From PZPK01 sp963974595 (GTDB lineage Bacteria; Pseudomonadota; Gammaproteobacteria; Pseudomonadales; Oleiphilaceae): 56,358 nucleotides of DNA. Below the pieces are notes generated by a model. It did no database searches, was not told the DNA's origin, and saw nothing but the letters and a program-made list of their open reading frames with translations. The position numbers and the translations under genes are program-made. The stretch covers positions 1 to 56,358 of the forward strand of contig CAXBDA010000012.1 of the NCBI GenBank assembly GCA_963974595.1. The letters run 5' to 3'. Shown piece after piece: positions 34,394 to 43,265 of the stretch (positions within the stretch are counted from its first letter, which is position 1; each line of letters begins with the position of its first letter).

Positions 34394-35077
34394 ATGGATT
34401 ACGTAAATCATTTATTCTTCGGTATATATCCCTACATTGCTTTGGCAGTCTTTGTATTGGGCTCTATTGTCCGTTACGACCGCGACCAATATACCTGGAA
34501 AACAAGTTCTAGCCAGCTATTGGAAAGTAAACAGTTGCGCAAAGGCAGTTTGCCTTTTCATGTAGGCATTATTGCCGTGCTGTTGGGTCACTTTGTCGGC
34601 CTGTTAACCCCGCATGCCGTCTGGGTAACGCTGGGGGTGACTGACAGTTTCAAGCAGCTGGTTGCCATGGGAATGGGCGGTTTCTTTGGTTTAATTTGCC
34701 TTTACGGTTTACTCATTTTAGTGAAACGTCGTTTAGGTAATGAGCGTGTTCGATCAACAAGTTCAACCATGGATATCGCTATTTTATTATTACTTTTAGT
34801 GCAATTACTGCTGGGTCTGATTTCTATTTTCGTGTCGATGGGACACCTGGATGGTCATGAAATGCTTCAGCTAATGAGTTGGGCACAAAATACCGTTATC
34901 TTTGATGGCGTGGCGGCATCTGCGGCGATTGCCAATGTCCATCCTATCTTTAAGTTACACGTGTTCTTGGGTATGACTTTGTTTCTACTGTTCCCTTTCA
35001 GTCGCCTGGTTCATGTTTGGAGTGTACCTGTTAAATACTTCTCACGTAATTATCAGGTTGTACGTTCTAAAGGTTAA
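34394..35077 (+). CDS. narI: Respiratory nitrate reductase, gamma subunit (cytochrome b)
   Basis: NarI is the membrane diheme cytochrome b that oxidises quinol and feeds electrons to NarH. It starts with NHLFFGIYPYIALAVFVLGS, has five hydrophobic helices, and the haem-ligand histidines in FHVGIIAVLLGHFVGL and in the NVHPIFKLHVFLGMTLFLLFPFSRLVHVWS helix. ATG at 34394, five bases after the narJ stop and preceded by AGAGGA, gives 227 residues against 225 in E. coli; the longer frame within narJ is rejected. It completes narGHJI. Confidence 0.96.
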   Translation: MDYVNHLFFGIYPYIALAVFVLGSIVRYDRDQYTWKTSSSQLLESKQLRKGSLPFHVGIIAVLLGHFVGLLTPHAVWVTLGVTDSFKQLVAMGMGGFFGLICLYGLLILVKRRLGNERVRSTSSTMDIAILLLLLVQLLLGLISIFVSMGHLDGHEMLQLMSWAQNTVIFDGVAASAAIANVHPIFKLHVFLGMTLFLLFPFSRLVHVWSVPVKYFSRNYQVVRSKG

Positions 35078-35087
35078 TACTAACGCT

Positions 35088-35191
35088 CGTTGAGCCCGTC
35101 GAAACGCACTGGATGAACTGTGAGTTTTTATCGAACACCCTTCGGCGGGCTCAGGGAGCGGATAATTACGTTCATTGAGCTTGTCGAAATG
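35088..35191. repeat. Palindromic intergenic repeat, copy 1
   Basis: CGTTGAGCCCGTCGAAACG at 35088-35106 and CCCTTCGGCGGGCTCAGGGA at 35138-35157 contain near-complementary arms (TGAGCCCGTCGAA against TTCGGCGGGCTCA, one mismatch). A third arm, CATTGAGCTTGTCGAAATG, is at 35173-35191. It sits between narI and the isomerase gene and could form a stable hairpin in the nar transcript. Confidence 0.82.
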
Positions 35192-35208
35192 TCTAAATGG
35201 AGCCATTT

Positions 35209-35982
35209 ATGATCCGTGTGAATAATATAGAATTTGATGAAACTGCTATTGTCAAAGAAATGCAGTATCACACTGCAGAAACGCATACAGAATCTAAAAA
35301 TAAAGCCTGTGAAGCACTCATTATCAGCGAACTGCTGAAGCAGCGAGCACAAGACTTGTCTCTATTGGATGCTGATGCTAAGGATATTGAGGGTACGAAT
35401 GAGGCATTTTTAGAAGCCCTGCTTGATGCTGAGGTAGAGATGCCAACAGCAACAGAAGATGATAGCAGGCAGTATTTTGAAGCGAATCCAAAAAAGTTTA
35501 TGACGACACCTCTGATAGAAGCGAGGCATATTTTATTAGAGGCTGCACCAGATGATGCCCAAGCACGATCTGAGGCAAATGAATTAGCCAATGAAATTAT
35601 TAAACGTTTGAATGAAAACCTTTCAATATTTTCAGAATTAGCGCAGCTGCATTCAAAATGCCCATCAGCCCAAATGGGCGGCCAGTTAGGTCAATTAAGT
35701 AAAGGGCAAACAGTTCCTGAATTTGAGCGCCAGTTATTTAACTGTGAAAAAGGGCTGGCACAATCACCGATTGAGTCTCGTTATGGCGTGCACATCGTTG
35801 TCTTGGATCATCATGAAGAAGGCAAGCCGCTACCCTACGATATGGTGAAAACACGTATTGCTGATTATTTGAATGAAAAAGTAAGACGAAAAGCCATTGC
35901 CCAATATATTCACACGCTTATTTCTCAAGCACAAATTGACGGTTTTGACTTTAGCGTCTCAGCGTCACCCTTAATGCAATAG
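35209..35982 (+). CDS. Parvulin-type peptidyl-prolyl cis-trans isomerase (nar-linked)
   Basis: A 257-residue PpiC/NifM-like isomerase. The N-terminal helical part runs to about residue 105, then the parvulin domain begins with EARHILLEAAPDD and contains FSELAQLHSKCPSAQMGGQLGQLSKGQTVPEFERQLF and YGVHIVVLDHHEEG. A similar gene follows narI in pseudomonads, so a role in folding the nitrate reductase is likely. No signal peptide is seen, in keeping with a cytoplasmic assembly factor. I start at ATG 35209, which has GGAG six bases upstream, rather than at 35197. Repeat copies lie on both sides. Confidence 0.83.
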   Translation: MIRVNNIEFDETAIVKEMQYHTAETHTESKNKACEALIISELLKQRAQDLSLLDADAKDIEGTNEAFLEALLDAEVEMPTATEDDSRQYFEANPKKFMTTPLIEARHILLEAAPDDAQARSEANELANEIIKRLNENLSIFSELAQLHSKCPSAQMGGQLGQLSKGQTVPEFERQLFNCEKGLAQSPIESRYGVHIVVLDHHEEGKPLPYDMVKTRIADYLNEKVRRKAIAQYIHTLISQAQIDGFDFSVSASPLMQ

Positions 35983-35998
35983 TCCTTCTCCCCCTGCT

Positions 35999-36070
35999 CG
36001 TTGAGCCCGTCGAAACGTGTCTAATAAAACGCAGAACTTATGTGAAAGACCCTTCGGCGGGGCTCAGGGA
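35999..36070. repeat. Palindromic intergenic repeat, copy 2
   Basis: CGTTGAGCCCGTCGAAACG at 35999-36017 is identical to the first arm of copy 1, and CCCTTCGGCGGGGCTCAGGGA at 36050-36070 has one extra G relative to its second arm. Between the arms the sequence differs from copy 1, with similar length. It follows the isomerase stop and may act as a terminator or mRNA end stabiliser. Confidence 0.82.
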
Positions 36071-36191
36071 TCGAAACGTATCGCCCATTATTCATAGCTT
36101 TCAGACTCCCCAAGATTAAATGGCAAGATAAGGAATTTAGCATAAGCTTAATTCATACCTTTTATAGTCTATTTATCAATTGAGGCGAACA

Positions 36192-38015
36192 TTGAGTCAC
36201 GTTAAGCACACGCCAAATGCATTGGTTCACAAGCGCTCCACTTTAAGGCTTTTGGATAAATATATTCCTGAAAACCTGTTGTGTGATGCGTCAGAACGTT
36301 TCAAAGCCCGAACACTGCTTTTATTGGTTTGCATTTTATTATTACTTTCAACCATCAGTATGGGGCTTGTCATTGCGATTGATCAGTCGGTACCTCTAAG
36401 GCGCTTGATCACGATTACCTTAATTGCGTTGCAGCCTATTGCATTCGCCATTATGTGGCATTTCAAAAATACTCGGGAAGCATCTTGGTATACTGTTGGG
36501 ATGACCTTAATAACGGTCGTGTTTATTGATCATAATAACGCATCCTTTGGTGGTGCTTTTACCATAACCTGGATTCTGCCTACGTCGCTCAGTGTTATGC
36601 TATTAGGTGGGGTTGCTGCATTGAAAGTGACATTGCTGGCGATTCTAGGGATGAGTTTCAATTTCATCTTATACAAGTTCGACATGTTGCCTGAACCTAT
36701 AACCGCGCAGGAAAAGTGGTTAAATATTGAATTTATTATTTCAGTTTTTATCATTCTGATCGTGACCTTCTGCCTATATGCCTTGCATAGTATGACTAGG
36801 CAACGAGAGCAAGAGTTATTTGCAGAAATAGAAACCAGAAAAGTAATTGTAAAAGAATTAGAAGCAGCAAAAAATATCGCAGAACAAGCTGCAGCGAATA
36901 AATCTATGTTTTTAGCCACAATGAGTCATGAATTAAGAACCCCCTTGAATTCAATTCTTGGCAATGCAGAATTACTTTCTCGTGAACAGCTGGCCAACAA
37001 AACTGAAGCACGAGTAAACGATATTTATTCAGCAGGCCAACTACTCATATCAATTATTAACGACGTATTAGACTTAAGTAAATTTGATAGCTTTGGTATT
37101 GAGCTGAGTCATCAAGTTTATGATATTACTGATCAGTTAAAACGCATCCATCGTATGATGACGCCGAAACTAAAGCCAGGTGTCAGTTTTGTATTAGAAG
37201 GCGTGAATCAGCCAATTTATATAAATGCAGATCAAAACCGATTATCTCAAGTTATTTTGAATTTAGTCTCAAATGCTGTGAAATTTACTGAACAAGGTCA
37301 GATCATTCTCAGCCTTATTTGTGACTCAGAATCGAGTATGACGATTCAAGTTAAAGATACCGGTGTAGGCATTTCTGAGGAAGACGCTAAAAACTTATTT
37401 CAAGATTTTTTTCAGGTACGAAAACATGCTAACAGGCAAGTCGAAGGAACAGGCTTAGGGCTTGCTATTATTCAGCGAATCATAAATAGAATGGCTGGTA
37501 CGATAAGCTTAGACAGTCATGAGGGGAAAGGCAGTACGTTTATCGTTGTACTTCCTGTAGATATTGTTCAAACTGACCTTAAAGCATTAGATAGTGTAAC
37601 GGGGGATGATAAAAACGAGATAGAACATGATTTGTCTCAGCTTAAATTATTGATTGTCGATGATGTAGCCATGAATTGTATTATCCTAAATGCACTGCTT
37701 GAAGAGCTTGGTATTAACGGGGTTGTTGAAGAGCATGATGGTGAAGAGGCCGTTGAAAGGATACGACAAGATAATAGTTTTGATATGATTTTGATGGATA
37801 TTCGAATGCCTAAAATGGATGGGCTAGAAGCAAGCAGACTCATTCGAGAGTTGGCTTATAACAAACCCATTATTGCGGTGACGGCAAATGCATTTGAGGA
37901 AGATAAACAAGCATGTTTAGAGGCGGGTATGTCAGCTTTTCTGTCTAAACCTATCGAACTGGATAAGTTAAAAGAAGTGTTACAAAGGATGACTGAAAGC
38001 TCTATTCGAGGTTAA
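36192..38015 (+). CDS. Hybrid sensor histidine kinase with receiver domain
   Basis: A membrane-bound hybrid kinase of 607 residues. About six hydrophobic segments (residues 45-200) form an integral membrane sensor, followed by a coiled coil, a HisKA domain with MSHELRTPLNSILGN, a HATPase domain (NLVSNAVKFT, DTGVGIS, GTGLGLAI) and a C-terminal receiver LLIVDDVAMN..MDIRMPKMDG with phosphoacceptor Asp and VTANAF. No separate Hpt partner is nearby. I prefer TTG at 36192, as GAGG stands six bases upstream; TTG at 36180 is the alternative. Its 3' end overlaps the convergent DUF4870 gene by 36 bases. Confidence 0.85.
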   Translation: MSHVKHTPNALVHKRSTLRLLDKYIPENLLCDASERFKARTLLLLVCILLLLSTISMGLVIAIDQSVPLRRLITITLIALQPIAFAIMWHFKNTREASWYTVGMTLITVVFIDHNNASFGGAFTITWILPTSLSVMLLGGVAALKVTLLAILGMSFNFILYKFDMLPEPITAQEKWLNIEFIISVFIILIVTFCLYALHSMTRQREQELFAEIETRKVIVKELEAAKNIAEQAAANKSMFLATMSHELRTPLNSILGNAELLSREQLANKTEARVNDIYSAGQLLISIINDVLDLSKFDSFGIELSHQVYDITDQLKRIHRMMTPKLKPGVSFVLEGVNQPIYINADQNRLSQVILNLVSNAVKFTEQGQIILSLICDSESSMTIQVKDTGVGISEEDAKNLFQDFFQVRKHANRQVEGTGLGLAIIQRIINRMAGTISLDSHEGKGSTFIVVLPVDIVQTDLKALDSVTGDDKNEIEHDLSQLKLLIVDDVAMNCIILNALLEELGINGVVEEHDGEEAVERIRQDNSFDMILMDIRMPKMDGLEASRLIRELAYNKPIIAVTANAFEEDKQACLEAGMSAFLSKPIELDKLKEVLQRMTESSIRG

Positions 38016-38339
38016 TTTTGCTAGACCTTTAATCAAACGATAGACAGCCCAAATCCATAAGATACCTAAGATAATATAACCCACAAAAATCAAACTGAGT
38101 AAACCACCTAAGACGGCCCAAAAAATTCCCCACCAAAAGATCGTGATGATGTTGTCGTAATGATCAGAAAAACGGCTGCCTTCAACATCCGACTTTTTTA
38201 CCATCGCCCAAATACCACCGATTAACCAAAATACAACGGTGACTAAACCCGTTAACATTAATGCATAAGCAATTAAGGCATGTGTTTTGGCTTCATCATC
38301 TTGAGGTGATAATGGTAAATTTGGGCGTGTCTGATTCAT
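37980..38339 (-). CDS. DUF4870 membrane protein
   Basis: A 119-residue inner membrane protein of the DUF4870 family. After a short Pro/Asp-rich start come three helices: AKTHALIAYALMLTGLVTVVFWLIGGIWA, NIITIFWWGIFWAVLGGLL, and IFVGYIILGILWIWAVYRLIKGL, the usual Tic20-like arrangement, with KKSDVEGSRFSDHY between the first two. Function unknown. It lies 28 bases after the DUF2780 gene on the same strand and runs 36 bases into the end of the hybrid kinase gene on the other strand. Confidence 0.75.
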   Translation of the reverse strand: MNQTRPNLPLSPQDDEAKTHALIAYALMLTGLVTVVFWLIGGIWAMVKKSDVEGSRFSDHYDNIITIFWWGIFWAVLGGLLSLIFVGYIILGILWIWAVYRLIKGLAKLTSNRAFSHPL

Positions 38340-38367
38340 GTTTTAATCTCGTTATTTTAAGCCAGAA

Positions 38368-38991
38368 TTACTTCTGGCCAAGAATAGCGCTTAAACCCGT
38401 TTGAAGAAGGTCACCTGTATTGTTTGCACCGGCAGATTCATTGTTAGAGAAATAACTGATTGCCATGTTAGCAAACTGCATAATCATGTCCGGGCTTAAA
38501 CCTAAAGCTTCAAACTGTTCAGTTAGTTTTCCCATGCTACCTAAACCAGCAGCTAGACCGCCAGCATTGGCTAACATACCCGTTAAAGCATTACCTCCAG
38601 CACTCTTAGCACCTAAAGCCGGTGCCGCGGCTAATAGCGTATCCATGCCAGGAATGCCTTGGCTTAATTGACCAAAATCATCAGAAGATAAAGCTCCTTG
38701 AGCAACTTGAAGAAGAGAGCCCATGCCACCTTCTGCCTGTGTTTCAGTCACACCTAACTGGCTAGTCAGCATAGGTAATAAACCCATCGCTATGTCAGTT
38801 GCTGTGTCCACCATAGAGCTTTCTGCAGGTGCTGCTGGCACGCTAACAGTCTGAGTTGTTTTTGCTGGAGCAGTCACTTCAGTTGCCGAAGTAGCTTCCT
38901 CTTCGCCTCCAAATAGGAAGTCGAAAAAACCAGCATGGGCTGTGTTAACGGTAGAAAGTAAAATAGCAGAAGTGAGTAGTATTTTTTTCAT
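38368..38991 (-). CDS. DUF2780 (VcgC/VcgE-like) secreted protein
   Basis: A 207-residue exported protein with a signal peptide (about 1-20, ending AHA). The mature part starts with an acidic Ala/Thr/Val-rich linker, then the DUF2780 region with Gly/Ala/Leu-rich helices: MGLLPMLTSQLGVTETQAEGGMGSLL, SSDDFGQLSQGIPGMDTLL and LGLSPDMIMQFANMAISYF near the end. Function unknown; in other proteobacteria such proteins are periplasmic. It probably shares a transcript with the DUF4870 gene. Confidence 0.7.
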   Translation of the reverse strand: MKKILLTSAILLSTVNTAHAGFFDFLFGGEEEATSATEVTAPAKTTQTVSVPAAPAESSMVDTATDIAMGLLPMLTSQLGVTETQAEGGMGSLLQVAQGALSSDDFGQLSQGIPGMDTLLAAAPALGAKSAGGNALTGMLANAGGLAAGLGSMGKLTEQFEALGLSPDMIMQFANMAISYFSNNESAGANNTGDLLQTGLSAILGQK

Positions 38992-39271
38992 GTGAGTCTT
39001 TGCCTGTGTGGTAAGGGTAAATAAAAGATGCGCAAAGCTCGCGCACTTGCCGCTGTATAATAACAGGGAATAAAAAGAAAGTGGATTAAGGTGATGAAAT
39101 CAAAGTAGCATTAGTGTTTTGTGATTCTTGGTAAAAAGCTTTAATGTTTAAAAATTAGACTGAAAAAATCAGGTTTATCAAGACACTTTTTGATCGAAAT
39201 CAGATTAAATTTCATTTATAGTGCGCTCACTTCAAGTGAAGTATAAGGATTTTTTAACAGAGGAAAATATA

Positions 39272-39637
39272 GTGGAAAATAGTCTAATAAAAGCAGTAGT
39301 CGTTTCTTCAATTGTATTGGTATCTGGTTGTGCAACAATTTTGAATGAAGATTCTCAAAAAATTAATGTTGCAACCTCTAATGGTGAGGCGATAAAAGGA
39401 AGTATCAATGGCGTTCCATTTGAAGCTCCTGGTATTGTATCAATTCAGCGTTCACAAGATGACGCGATACTTGTTGCAAGTACTGAAGGTTGTACGTCTC
39501 AAACAGTTGTGCCAAGTAGTGTAGATCCAAAGTTCTTTATTAACATCTTATCAGGTGGTGCATTTGGCTCAACGACTGACTATGCTTCTGATGACATGTG
39601 GAAGTACGAGAACTCTGTAACAATCAACTGTAAATAA
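39272..39637 (+). CDS. Small outer-membrane-type lipoprotein
   Basis: A lipoprotein of 121 residues. The signal sequence VVVSSIVLVSGCATI has the lipobox LVSGC, so Cys is the lipidated residue of the mature protein. The rest, KINVATSNGEAIKGSINGVPFEAPGIVSI, resembles short beta-sandwich lipoproteins, with a C-terminal CTSQTVVPSS and a Cys at the penultimate position. I chose GTG at 39272 with GAGG upstream, because the longer frame from 39221 puts 17 charged residues before the signal. The next gene starts at the base after its stop. Confidence 0.65.
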   Translation: MENSLIKAVVVSSIVLVSGCATILNEDSQKINVATSNGEAIKGSINGVPFEAPGIVSIQRSQDDAILVASTEGCTSQTVVPSSVDPKFFINILSGGAFGSTTDYASDDMWKYENSVTINCK

Positions 39638-41494
39638 GTGCTTGTCAGTTCTTTGTTCAATTATAAAGGGAGCTCAATTGCTTCCTTTATAATTTTTAGT
39701 TTTCTAAGTTTCTGTTCTCCAGCAAAAGAATCAAGCCCTCTAGTTCAAGAAGCTTTATCTAAAAACTTAGATAAATCATTAGTATGGCAGTCTCTTTTAC
39801 ATGCTAAAGAAGGTCAAGAAAATATTTTTGACACAGGTTTCCTATTAAGTGGAGCTCGGTTTTCCCTTGAGAATGAACTTAACGCAACAATAAATTTTCT
39901 TTTCAATAATGAGTCTTCAAAGACAGCTATTTGTCGTTTTCCAGCTAGGTATTTATGGTTAAGCAAGCAGTTAAATCTTCAGGTTAAAAGTTTCACTAAC
40001 TGTTTGAGGTATGAGAAATTTAAATCGCTAGCCCCCTTAGACGATTTGCATCTCATTTATGCCTCAGAGAACTTAGTAAGCCCATCAAGCATGATGGGGC
40101 ATATATTTCTAAAGACTCAGGGTAAAAATATTCACCAGCATGAGGTTTCACATAGTTTATCTTTTTTTACTGAAGTTGAAGGTTTTAATGTCCCTAAACT
40201 AATATTCGAGAGTGTATTTTTGGGTAAAAAAGGTTACTTTTCTCTTAATCCCTATCACGAAAAAGAACGCATTTATTTATCTGAAGAACAACGCAATGTC
40301 TGGTCTTATCTTCTCACTTTTTCAGATTGGCAAAAAGAGCTTTTACAAGCCCATTTGTGGGAATTAAAAGATACTCAACTAAGTTATTTCTTTCATGACT
40401 ATAACTGTGCGACCTTCACACTCTATGTGTTGGCCGTTGCTGATTCTAGGTTTTTAGACTTCATATCTTCTATCGACAGCCCTCTTGATGTCGCTAAAGC
40501 GGCTAAAAAACTTAATCTTATTGAGCAAACCTCTCTTACTCCGTCAAATAAATGGAAAACGCGAATGTTGAATGATGCACTTTCTTCAAAGGATGTTTCA
40601 ATCACTAAAGCAGCGGTAAAAAATAGAGACCTAAGCCCCTTAGTTACTAGCTTGGATACTTCCGAACAAATCTATTTAAAAAATGAATTAGCCAGTACCT
40701 ACGCCTATTATTTGTTTGAAGAAGAGGTTTTTGCTAAAGGAACATTGAATGGTGTTTTGAGTCAGGCAGACGATATTTCAAAAAGCCTGAATCAAGACTT
40801 CACCATAGGCTTGTCAGAGTATAAAGACCCGTTGAAATCACAAGATGATACACAGCTATATAGCGGCTTTGTTTCGATTGAAGGGCAAGAATATTTGCAG
40901 ATAGGTTTTTTAGCGGCAGCAAAAAAAAGAGAAGACGATAGTCGCCAGTATTTTGGTGAAACTGACCTCAGGCTTTTCGACCTTTCTCTGCTTTTGTCTT
41001 TAGAAAAGGAGCCAAGACTTGAATTGGATGAATTTAGTTTGTACGCTGTTTCAGCTTTAATGCCATGGGATGAGTTAACTGGTGGTATTTCAGGTCGATT
41101 TAATTTGGGTGCAAAGACTCATTTCAATAAAGACTTAGAGCGTGGAAGTGCACTGGATATTAGTGGAGGCTTAGGTTTGAGTTATCAGCTGGTGAAAGAT
41201 GTGCTTACTTACTCACTTTTCAATGCAGGTCATGGTTTACGAGCGGGGAAGTCGTATTTATATACAGAACCTGAAATTGGCTTTGTCGTGAATGAAGTCT
41301 TTGATATGAAGTCAATTTTATCTTTTAATCATATCTGGAACCAAGATAAGTCGGGCGATGCTTATTTAAAATTGAACTTTAATCAGTCTTTATATCTCAA
41401 TAAAGCTATAGGATTCTTTTTAGGCTATGAACGAGTTTGGAAAGATGATCTCAAACAAGAGCGTTTTGATATGAGGTTAAAATATTATTTCTAA
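39638..41494 (+). CDS. DUF4105 protein with C-terminal beta-barrel
   Basis: A 618-residue exported protein. After a signal-like hydrophobic start (about 10-30) comes a DUF4105 region, named after the periplasmic N-terminal domain of a lacto-N-biosidase: SPSSMMGHIFLKTQG has the conserved S-x-x-M/F-G-H, and FFHDYNCATFTLYVLAVADS carries the NCA motif, suggesting an NlpC-like Cys-His site. The C-terminal 200 residues alternate hydrophobic and polar (LDISGGLGLSYQLVKDVL and so on) and end in KYYF, as outer membrane barrels do. The start is GTG directly after the lipoprotein stop, so the two are coupled. Substrate unknown. Confidence 0.7.
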   Translation: MLVSSLFNYKGSSIASFIIFSFLSFCSPAKESSPLVQEALSKNLDKSLVWQSLLHAKEGQENIFDTGFLLSGARFSLENELNATINFLFNNESSKTAICRFPARYLWLSKQLNLQVKSFTNCLRYEKFKSLAPLDDLHLIYASENLVSPSSMMGHIFLKTQGKNIHQHEVSHSLSFFTEVEGFNVPKLIFESVFLGKKGYFSLNPYHEKERIYLSEEQRNVWSYLLTFSDWQKELLQAHLWELKDTQLSYFFHDYNCATFTLYVLAVADSRFLDFISSIDSPLDVAKAAKKLNLIEQTSLTPSNKWKTRMLNDALSSKDVSITKAAVKNRDLSPLVTSLDTSEQIYLKNELASTYAYYLFEEEVFAKGTLNGVLSQADDISKSLNQDFTIGLSEYKDPLKSQDDTQLYSGFVSIEGQEYLQIGFLAAAKKREDDSRQYFGETDLRLFDLSLLLSLEKEPRLELDEFSLYAVSALMPWDELTGGISGRFNLGAKTHFNKDLERGSALDISGGLGLSYQLVKDVLTYSLFNAGHGLRAGKSYLYTEPEIGFVVNEVFDMKSILSFNHIWNQDKSGDAYLKLNFNQSLYLNKAIGFFLGYERVWKDDLKQERFDMRLKYYF

Positions 41495-41550
41495 ACGAGT
41501 GGAATTTAGCCATGCCTAAACGAAGAAAGTATGGCTAAATTATTTAAGCA

Positions 41551-42273
41551 CTAGCCTGTTTTACTGGTGCCCGATTGACCGTCAACATAAAAATAGATAC
41601 TTAAGAAATGGCAAACACTTCCACCTAGTACAAACAAATGCCAAATGGCATGACTATATGGCATTTGTTTGTATAAATAAAAAATCACGCCGAACGTATA
41701 AATAAGCCCACCCGCTATCAGTAGCTTCAAACCATCCGATGCTAAGCTTGCGGTCAAGTCATCAAAGGTGAGTACCACTAACCAGCCCATAACAAGGTAA
41801 GTCGCCACCCTTAAAAGATGGAAACGGTGTTTAAATTTCACTTTCAGTAAAATGCCAAAGGCTGCAATTCCCCAGATAATAAAGAAAAATAACCAACCTG
41901 TTGTTTCTCGCATAGTAACCAATAGAAAGGGGGTATAAGTACCTGCGATTAGCAGATAAATTGCACAGTGATCCCACATTTTATAGTTGGTTTTTTTAAC
42001 CGGATCGTTTGTCGCGTGATAAAGCGTAGACGCTGAATACAAAATAAGCAGACTTAAGCCAAACATTGAAAAACTGACTAACTGGAAAACATCAACATCT
42101 ATGCCTTCAGCTGGCCGTAGGCTTTTTATCCATAACAAGACTAAACCGAGAAAACTCAATCCCAGACCCACTGCATGAGTCAGAGTGTTTGCTGATTCTT
42201 CCTTTTTAGTATAACTAGGCGTATCAGGCTCTTCGGCATTTAAGCCTGACTCCTGATAAGGTGAATGGGACAT
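41551..42273 (-). CDS. Hemolysin III family (HlyIII/YqfA-type) membrane protein
   Basis: A seven-helix membrane protein of 240 residues in the progestin/AdipoQ receptor-hemolysin III superfamily. The family signatures are EESANTLTHAVGLGLSFLGL, SASTLYHATNDPVKK with the conserved S-x-x-x-H, and the C-terminal HAIWHLFVLGGSVCHFLSIYFYV whose histidines bind zinc in relatives. A strong AAGGAG lies just before the start. Despite the name, most bacterial members have no shown haemolytic role. It stands alone. Confidence 0.88.
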   Translation of the reverse strand: MSHSPYQESGLNAEEPDTPSYTKKEESANTLTHAVGLGLSFLGLVLLWIKSLRPAEGIDVDVFQLVSFSMFGLSLLILYSASTLYHATNDPVKKTNYKMWDHCAIYLLIAGTYTPFLLVTMRETTGWLFFFIIWGIAAFGILLKVKFKHRFHLLRVATYLVMGWLVVLTFDDLTASLASDGLKLLIAGGLIYTFGVIFYLYKQMPYSHAIWHLFVLGGSVCHFLSIYFYVDGQSGTSKTG

Positions 42274-42411
42274 GAGTACTCCTTTTGATATTTGGTAATT
42301 TCAACTTACACATGTTAGCTGAAATTACCAAGGAGCCGCAAGCAGACTACCTACATCAACCACCACCGGGCCATAAACTGGCTTAGAATAGATGCAAACT
42401 GGCCTAAATAA

Positions 42412-43005
42412 CTAGGCCGTAAACCGTTTCAGACCTTTAAATATGCCATCCGTTAAGTTATTCAATTCATTCTTGGCTTTTTTTATAACTAACTCTGTCA
42501 CCGCGGCCGATTGTTTTTTCTCGACCGCTTCAGGGTCCAAACTCAACGGTGTATAAGCTGACAGACTCGACTGTAAACGCCGGCCTAACTCTGACTTTAT
42601 ATTGAAACCATACCACTCACAGATTTTTTCTATTGCCAGCAAAAAAGCCTTTTGCTCTCCGTGAACCGAAATAGAAATCGTTGTGCGGTGAATGTCTTCT
42701 TCCCATGGCACGTTAATTCTTAATTCGAATACCTCCGCCGGGATTCGGCCTTTGCGCTTGACTAAGACACGGCGCAAGCCGCGAATCTGACCATTTGAAC
42801 GAAGGTGATAATCAGGTGATATGGTTTGCTCAGCGGTAAAAGCCTTCTGCGCTTTTGCTAAGCGTGCATCAATTTCAAGGGCTTTTTTGTAGGCGGTCTC
42901 TTTGCTACGCTTGATGCGAACATATTCTTGATGTTCCCGGCCACCCCAGGCACGAAAGACGCGATAATAAGATAAATCGCCATATTGATGATCATAAATT
43001 GCCAT
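42412..43005 (-). CDS. Hypothetical basic protein
   Basis: A 197-residue soluble, strongly basic protein that I cannot assign to a named family. The start MAIYDHQYGDLSYYRVFRAWGGREHQEYVRI is followed by a Lys/Ala-rich helix (SKETAYKKALEIDARLAKAQKAF), and a beta-rich stretch GLRRVLVKRKGRIPAEVFELRINVPWEEDIHRTTISI with an AP2-like look, then FLLAIEKICEWYGF. DNA or RNA binding is a guess from charge. No signal peptide. It is a single-gene unit. Confidence 0.6.
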   Translation of the reverse strand: MAIYDHQYGDLSYYRVFRAWGGREHQEYVRIKRSKETAYKKALEIDARLAKAQKAFTAEQTISPDYHLRSNGQIRGLRRVLVKRKGRIPAEVFELRINVPWEEDIHRTTISISVHGEQKAFLLAIEKICEWYGFNIKSELGRRLQSSLSAYTPLSLDPEAVEKKQSAAVTELVIKKAKNELNNLTDGIFKGLKRFTA

Positions 43006-43265
43006 ATATATTATCCTCCCTTAGGACATTCCATATCATGAGAATCTAACACTCAGTGCAAAATGCGCTAGACTGATTCCCATTACGTATTACTTAACAA
43101 ACTTCAAACCCATATAGCCTATTTCACAGCAAGCAATGCCTTAAGTGAACATCCTTTCTGTGAATAATCTGTTTTGAAGAACACGCGTATTTTCGTTAAA
43201 GTTCGTTGGCCATCTTTGGCACGCGCACTGTACACGAAAATTCATAAAATGATGAGATAAAATCC

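Noticed and set aside
36530..36919. Minus-strand frame of 129 codons inside the hybrid kinase gene.
   Set aside because: It is antisense to the membrane and coiled-coil part of the kinase; its hydrophobicity mirrors the sense strand.
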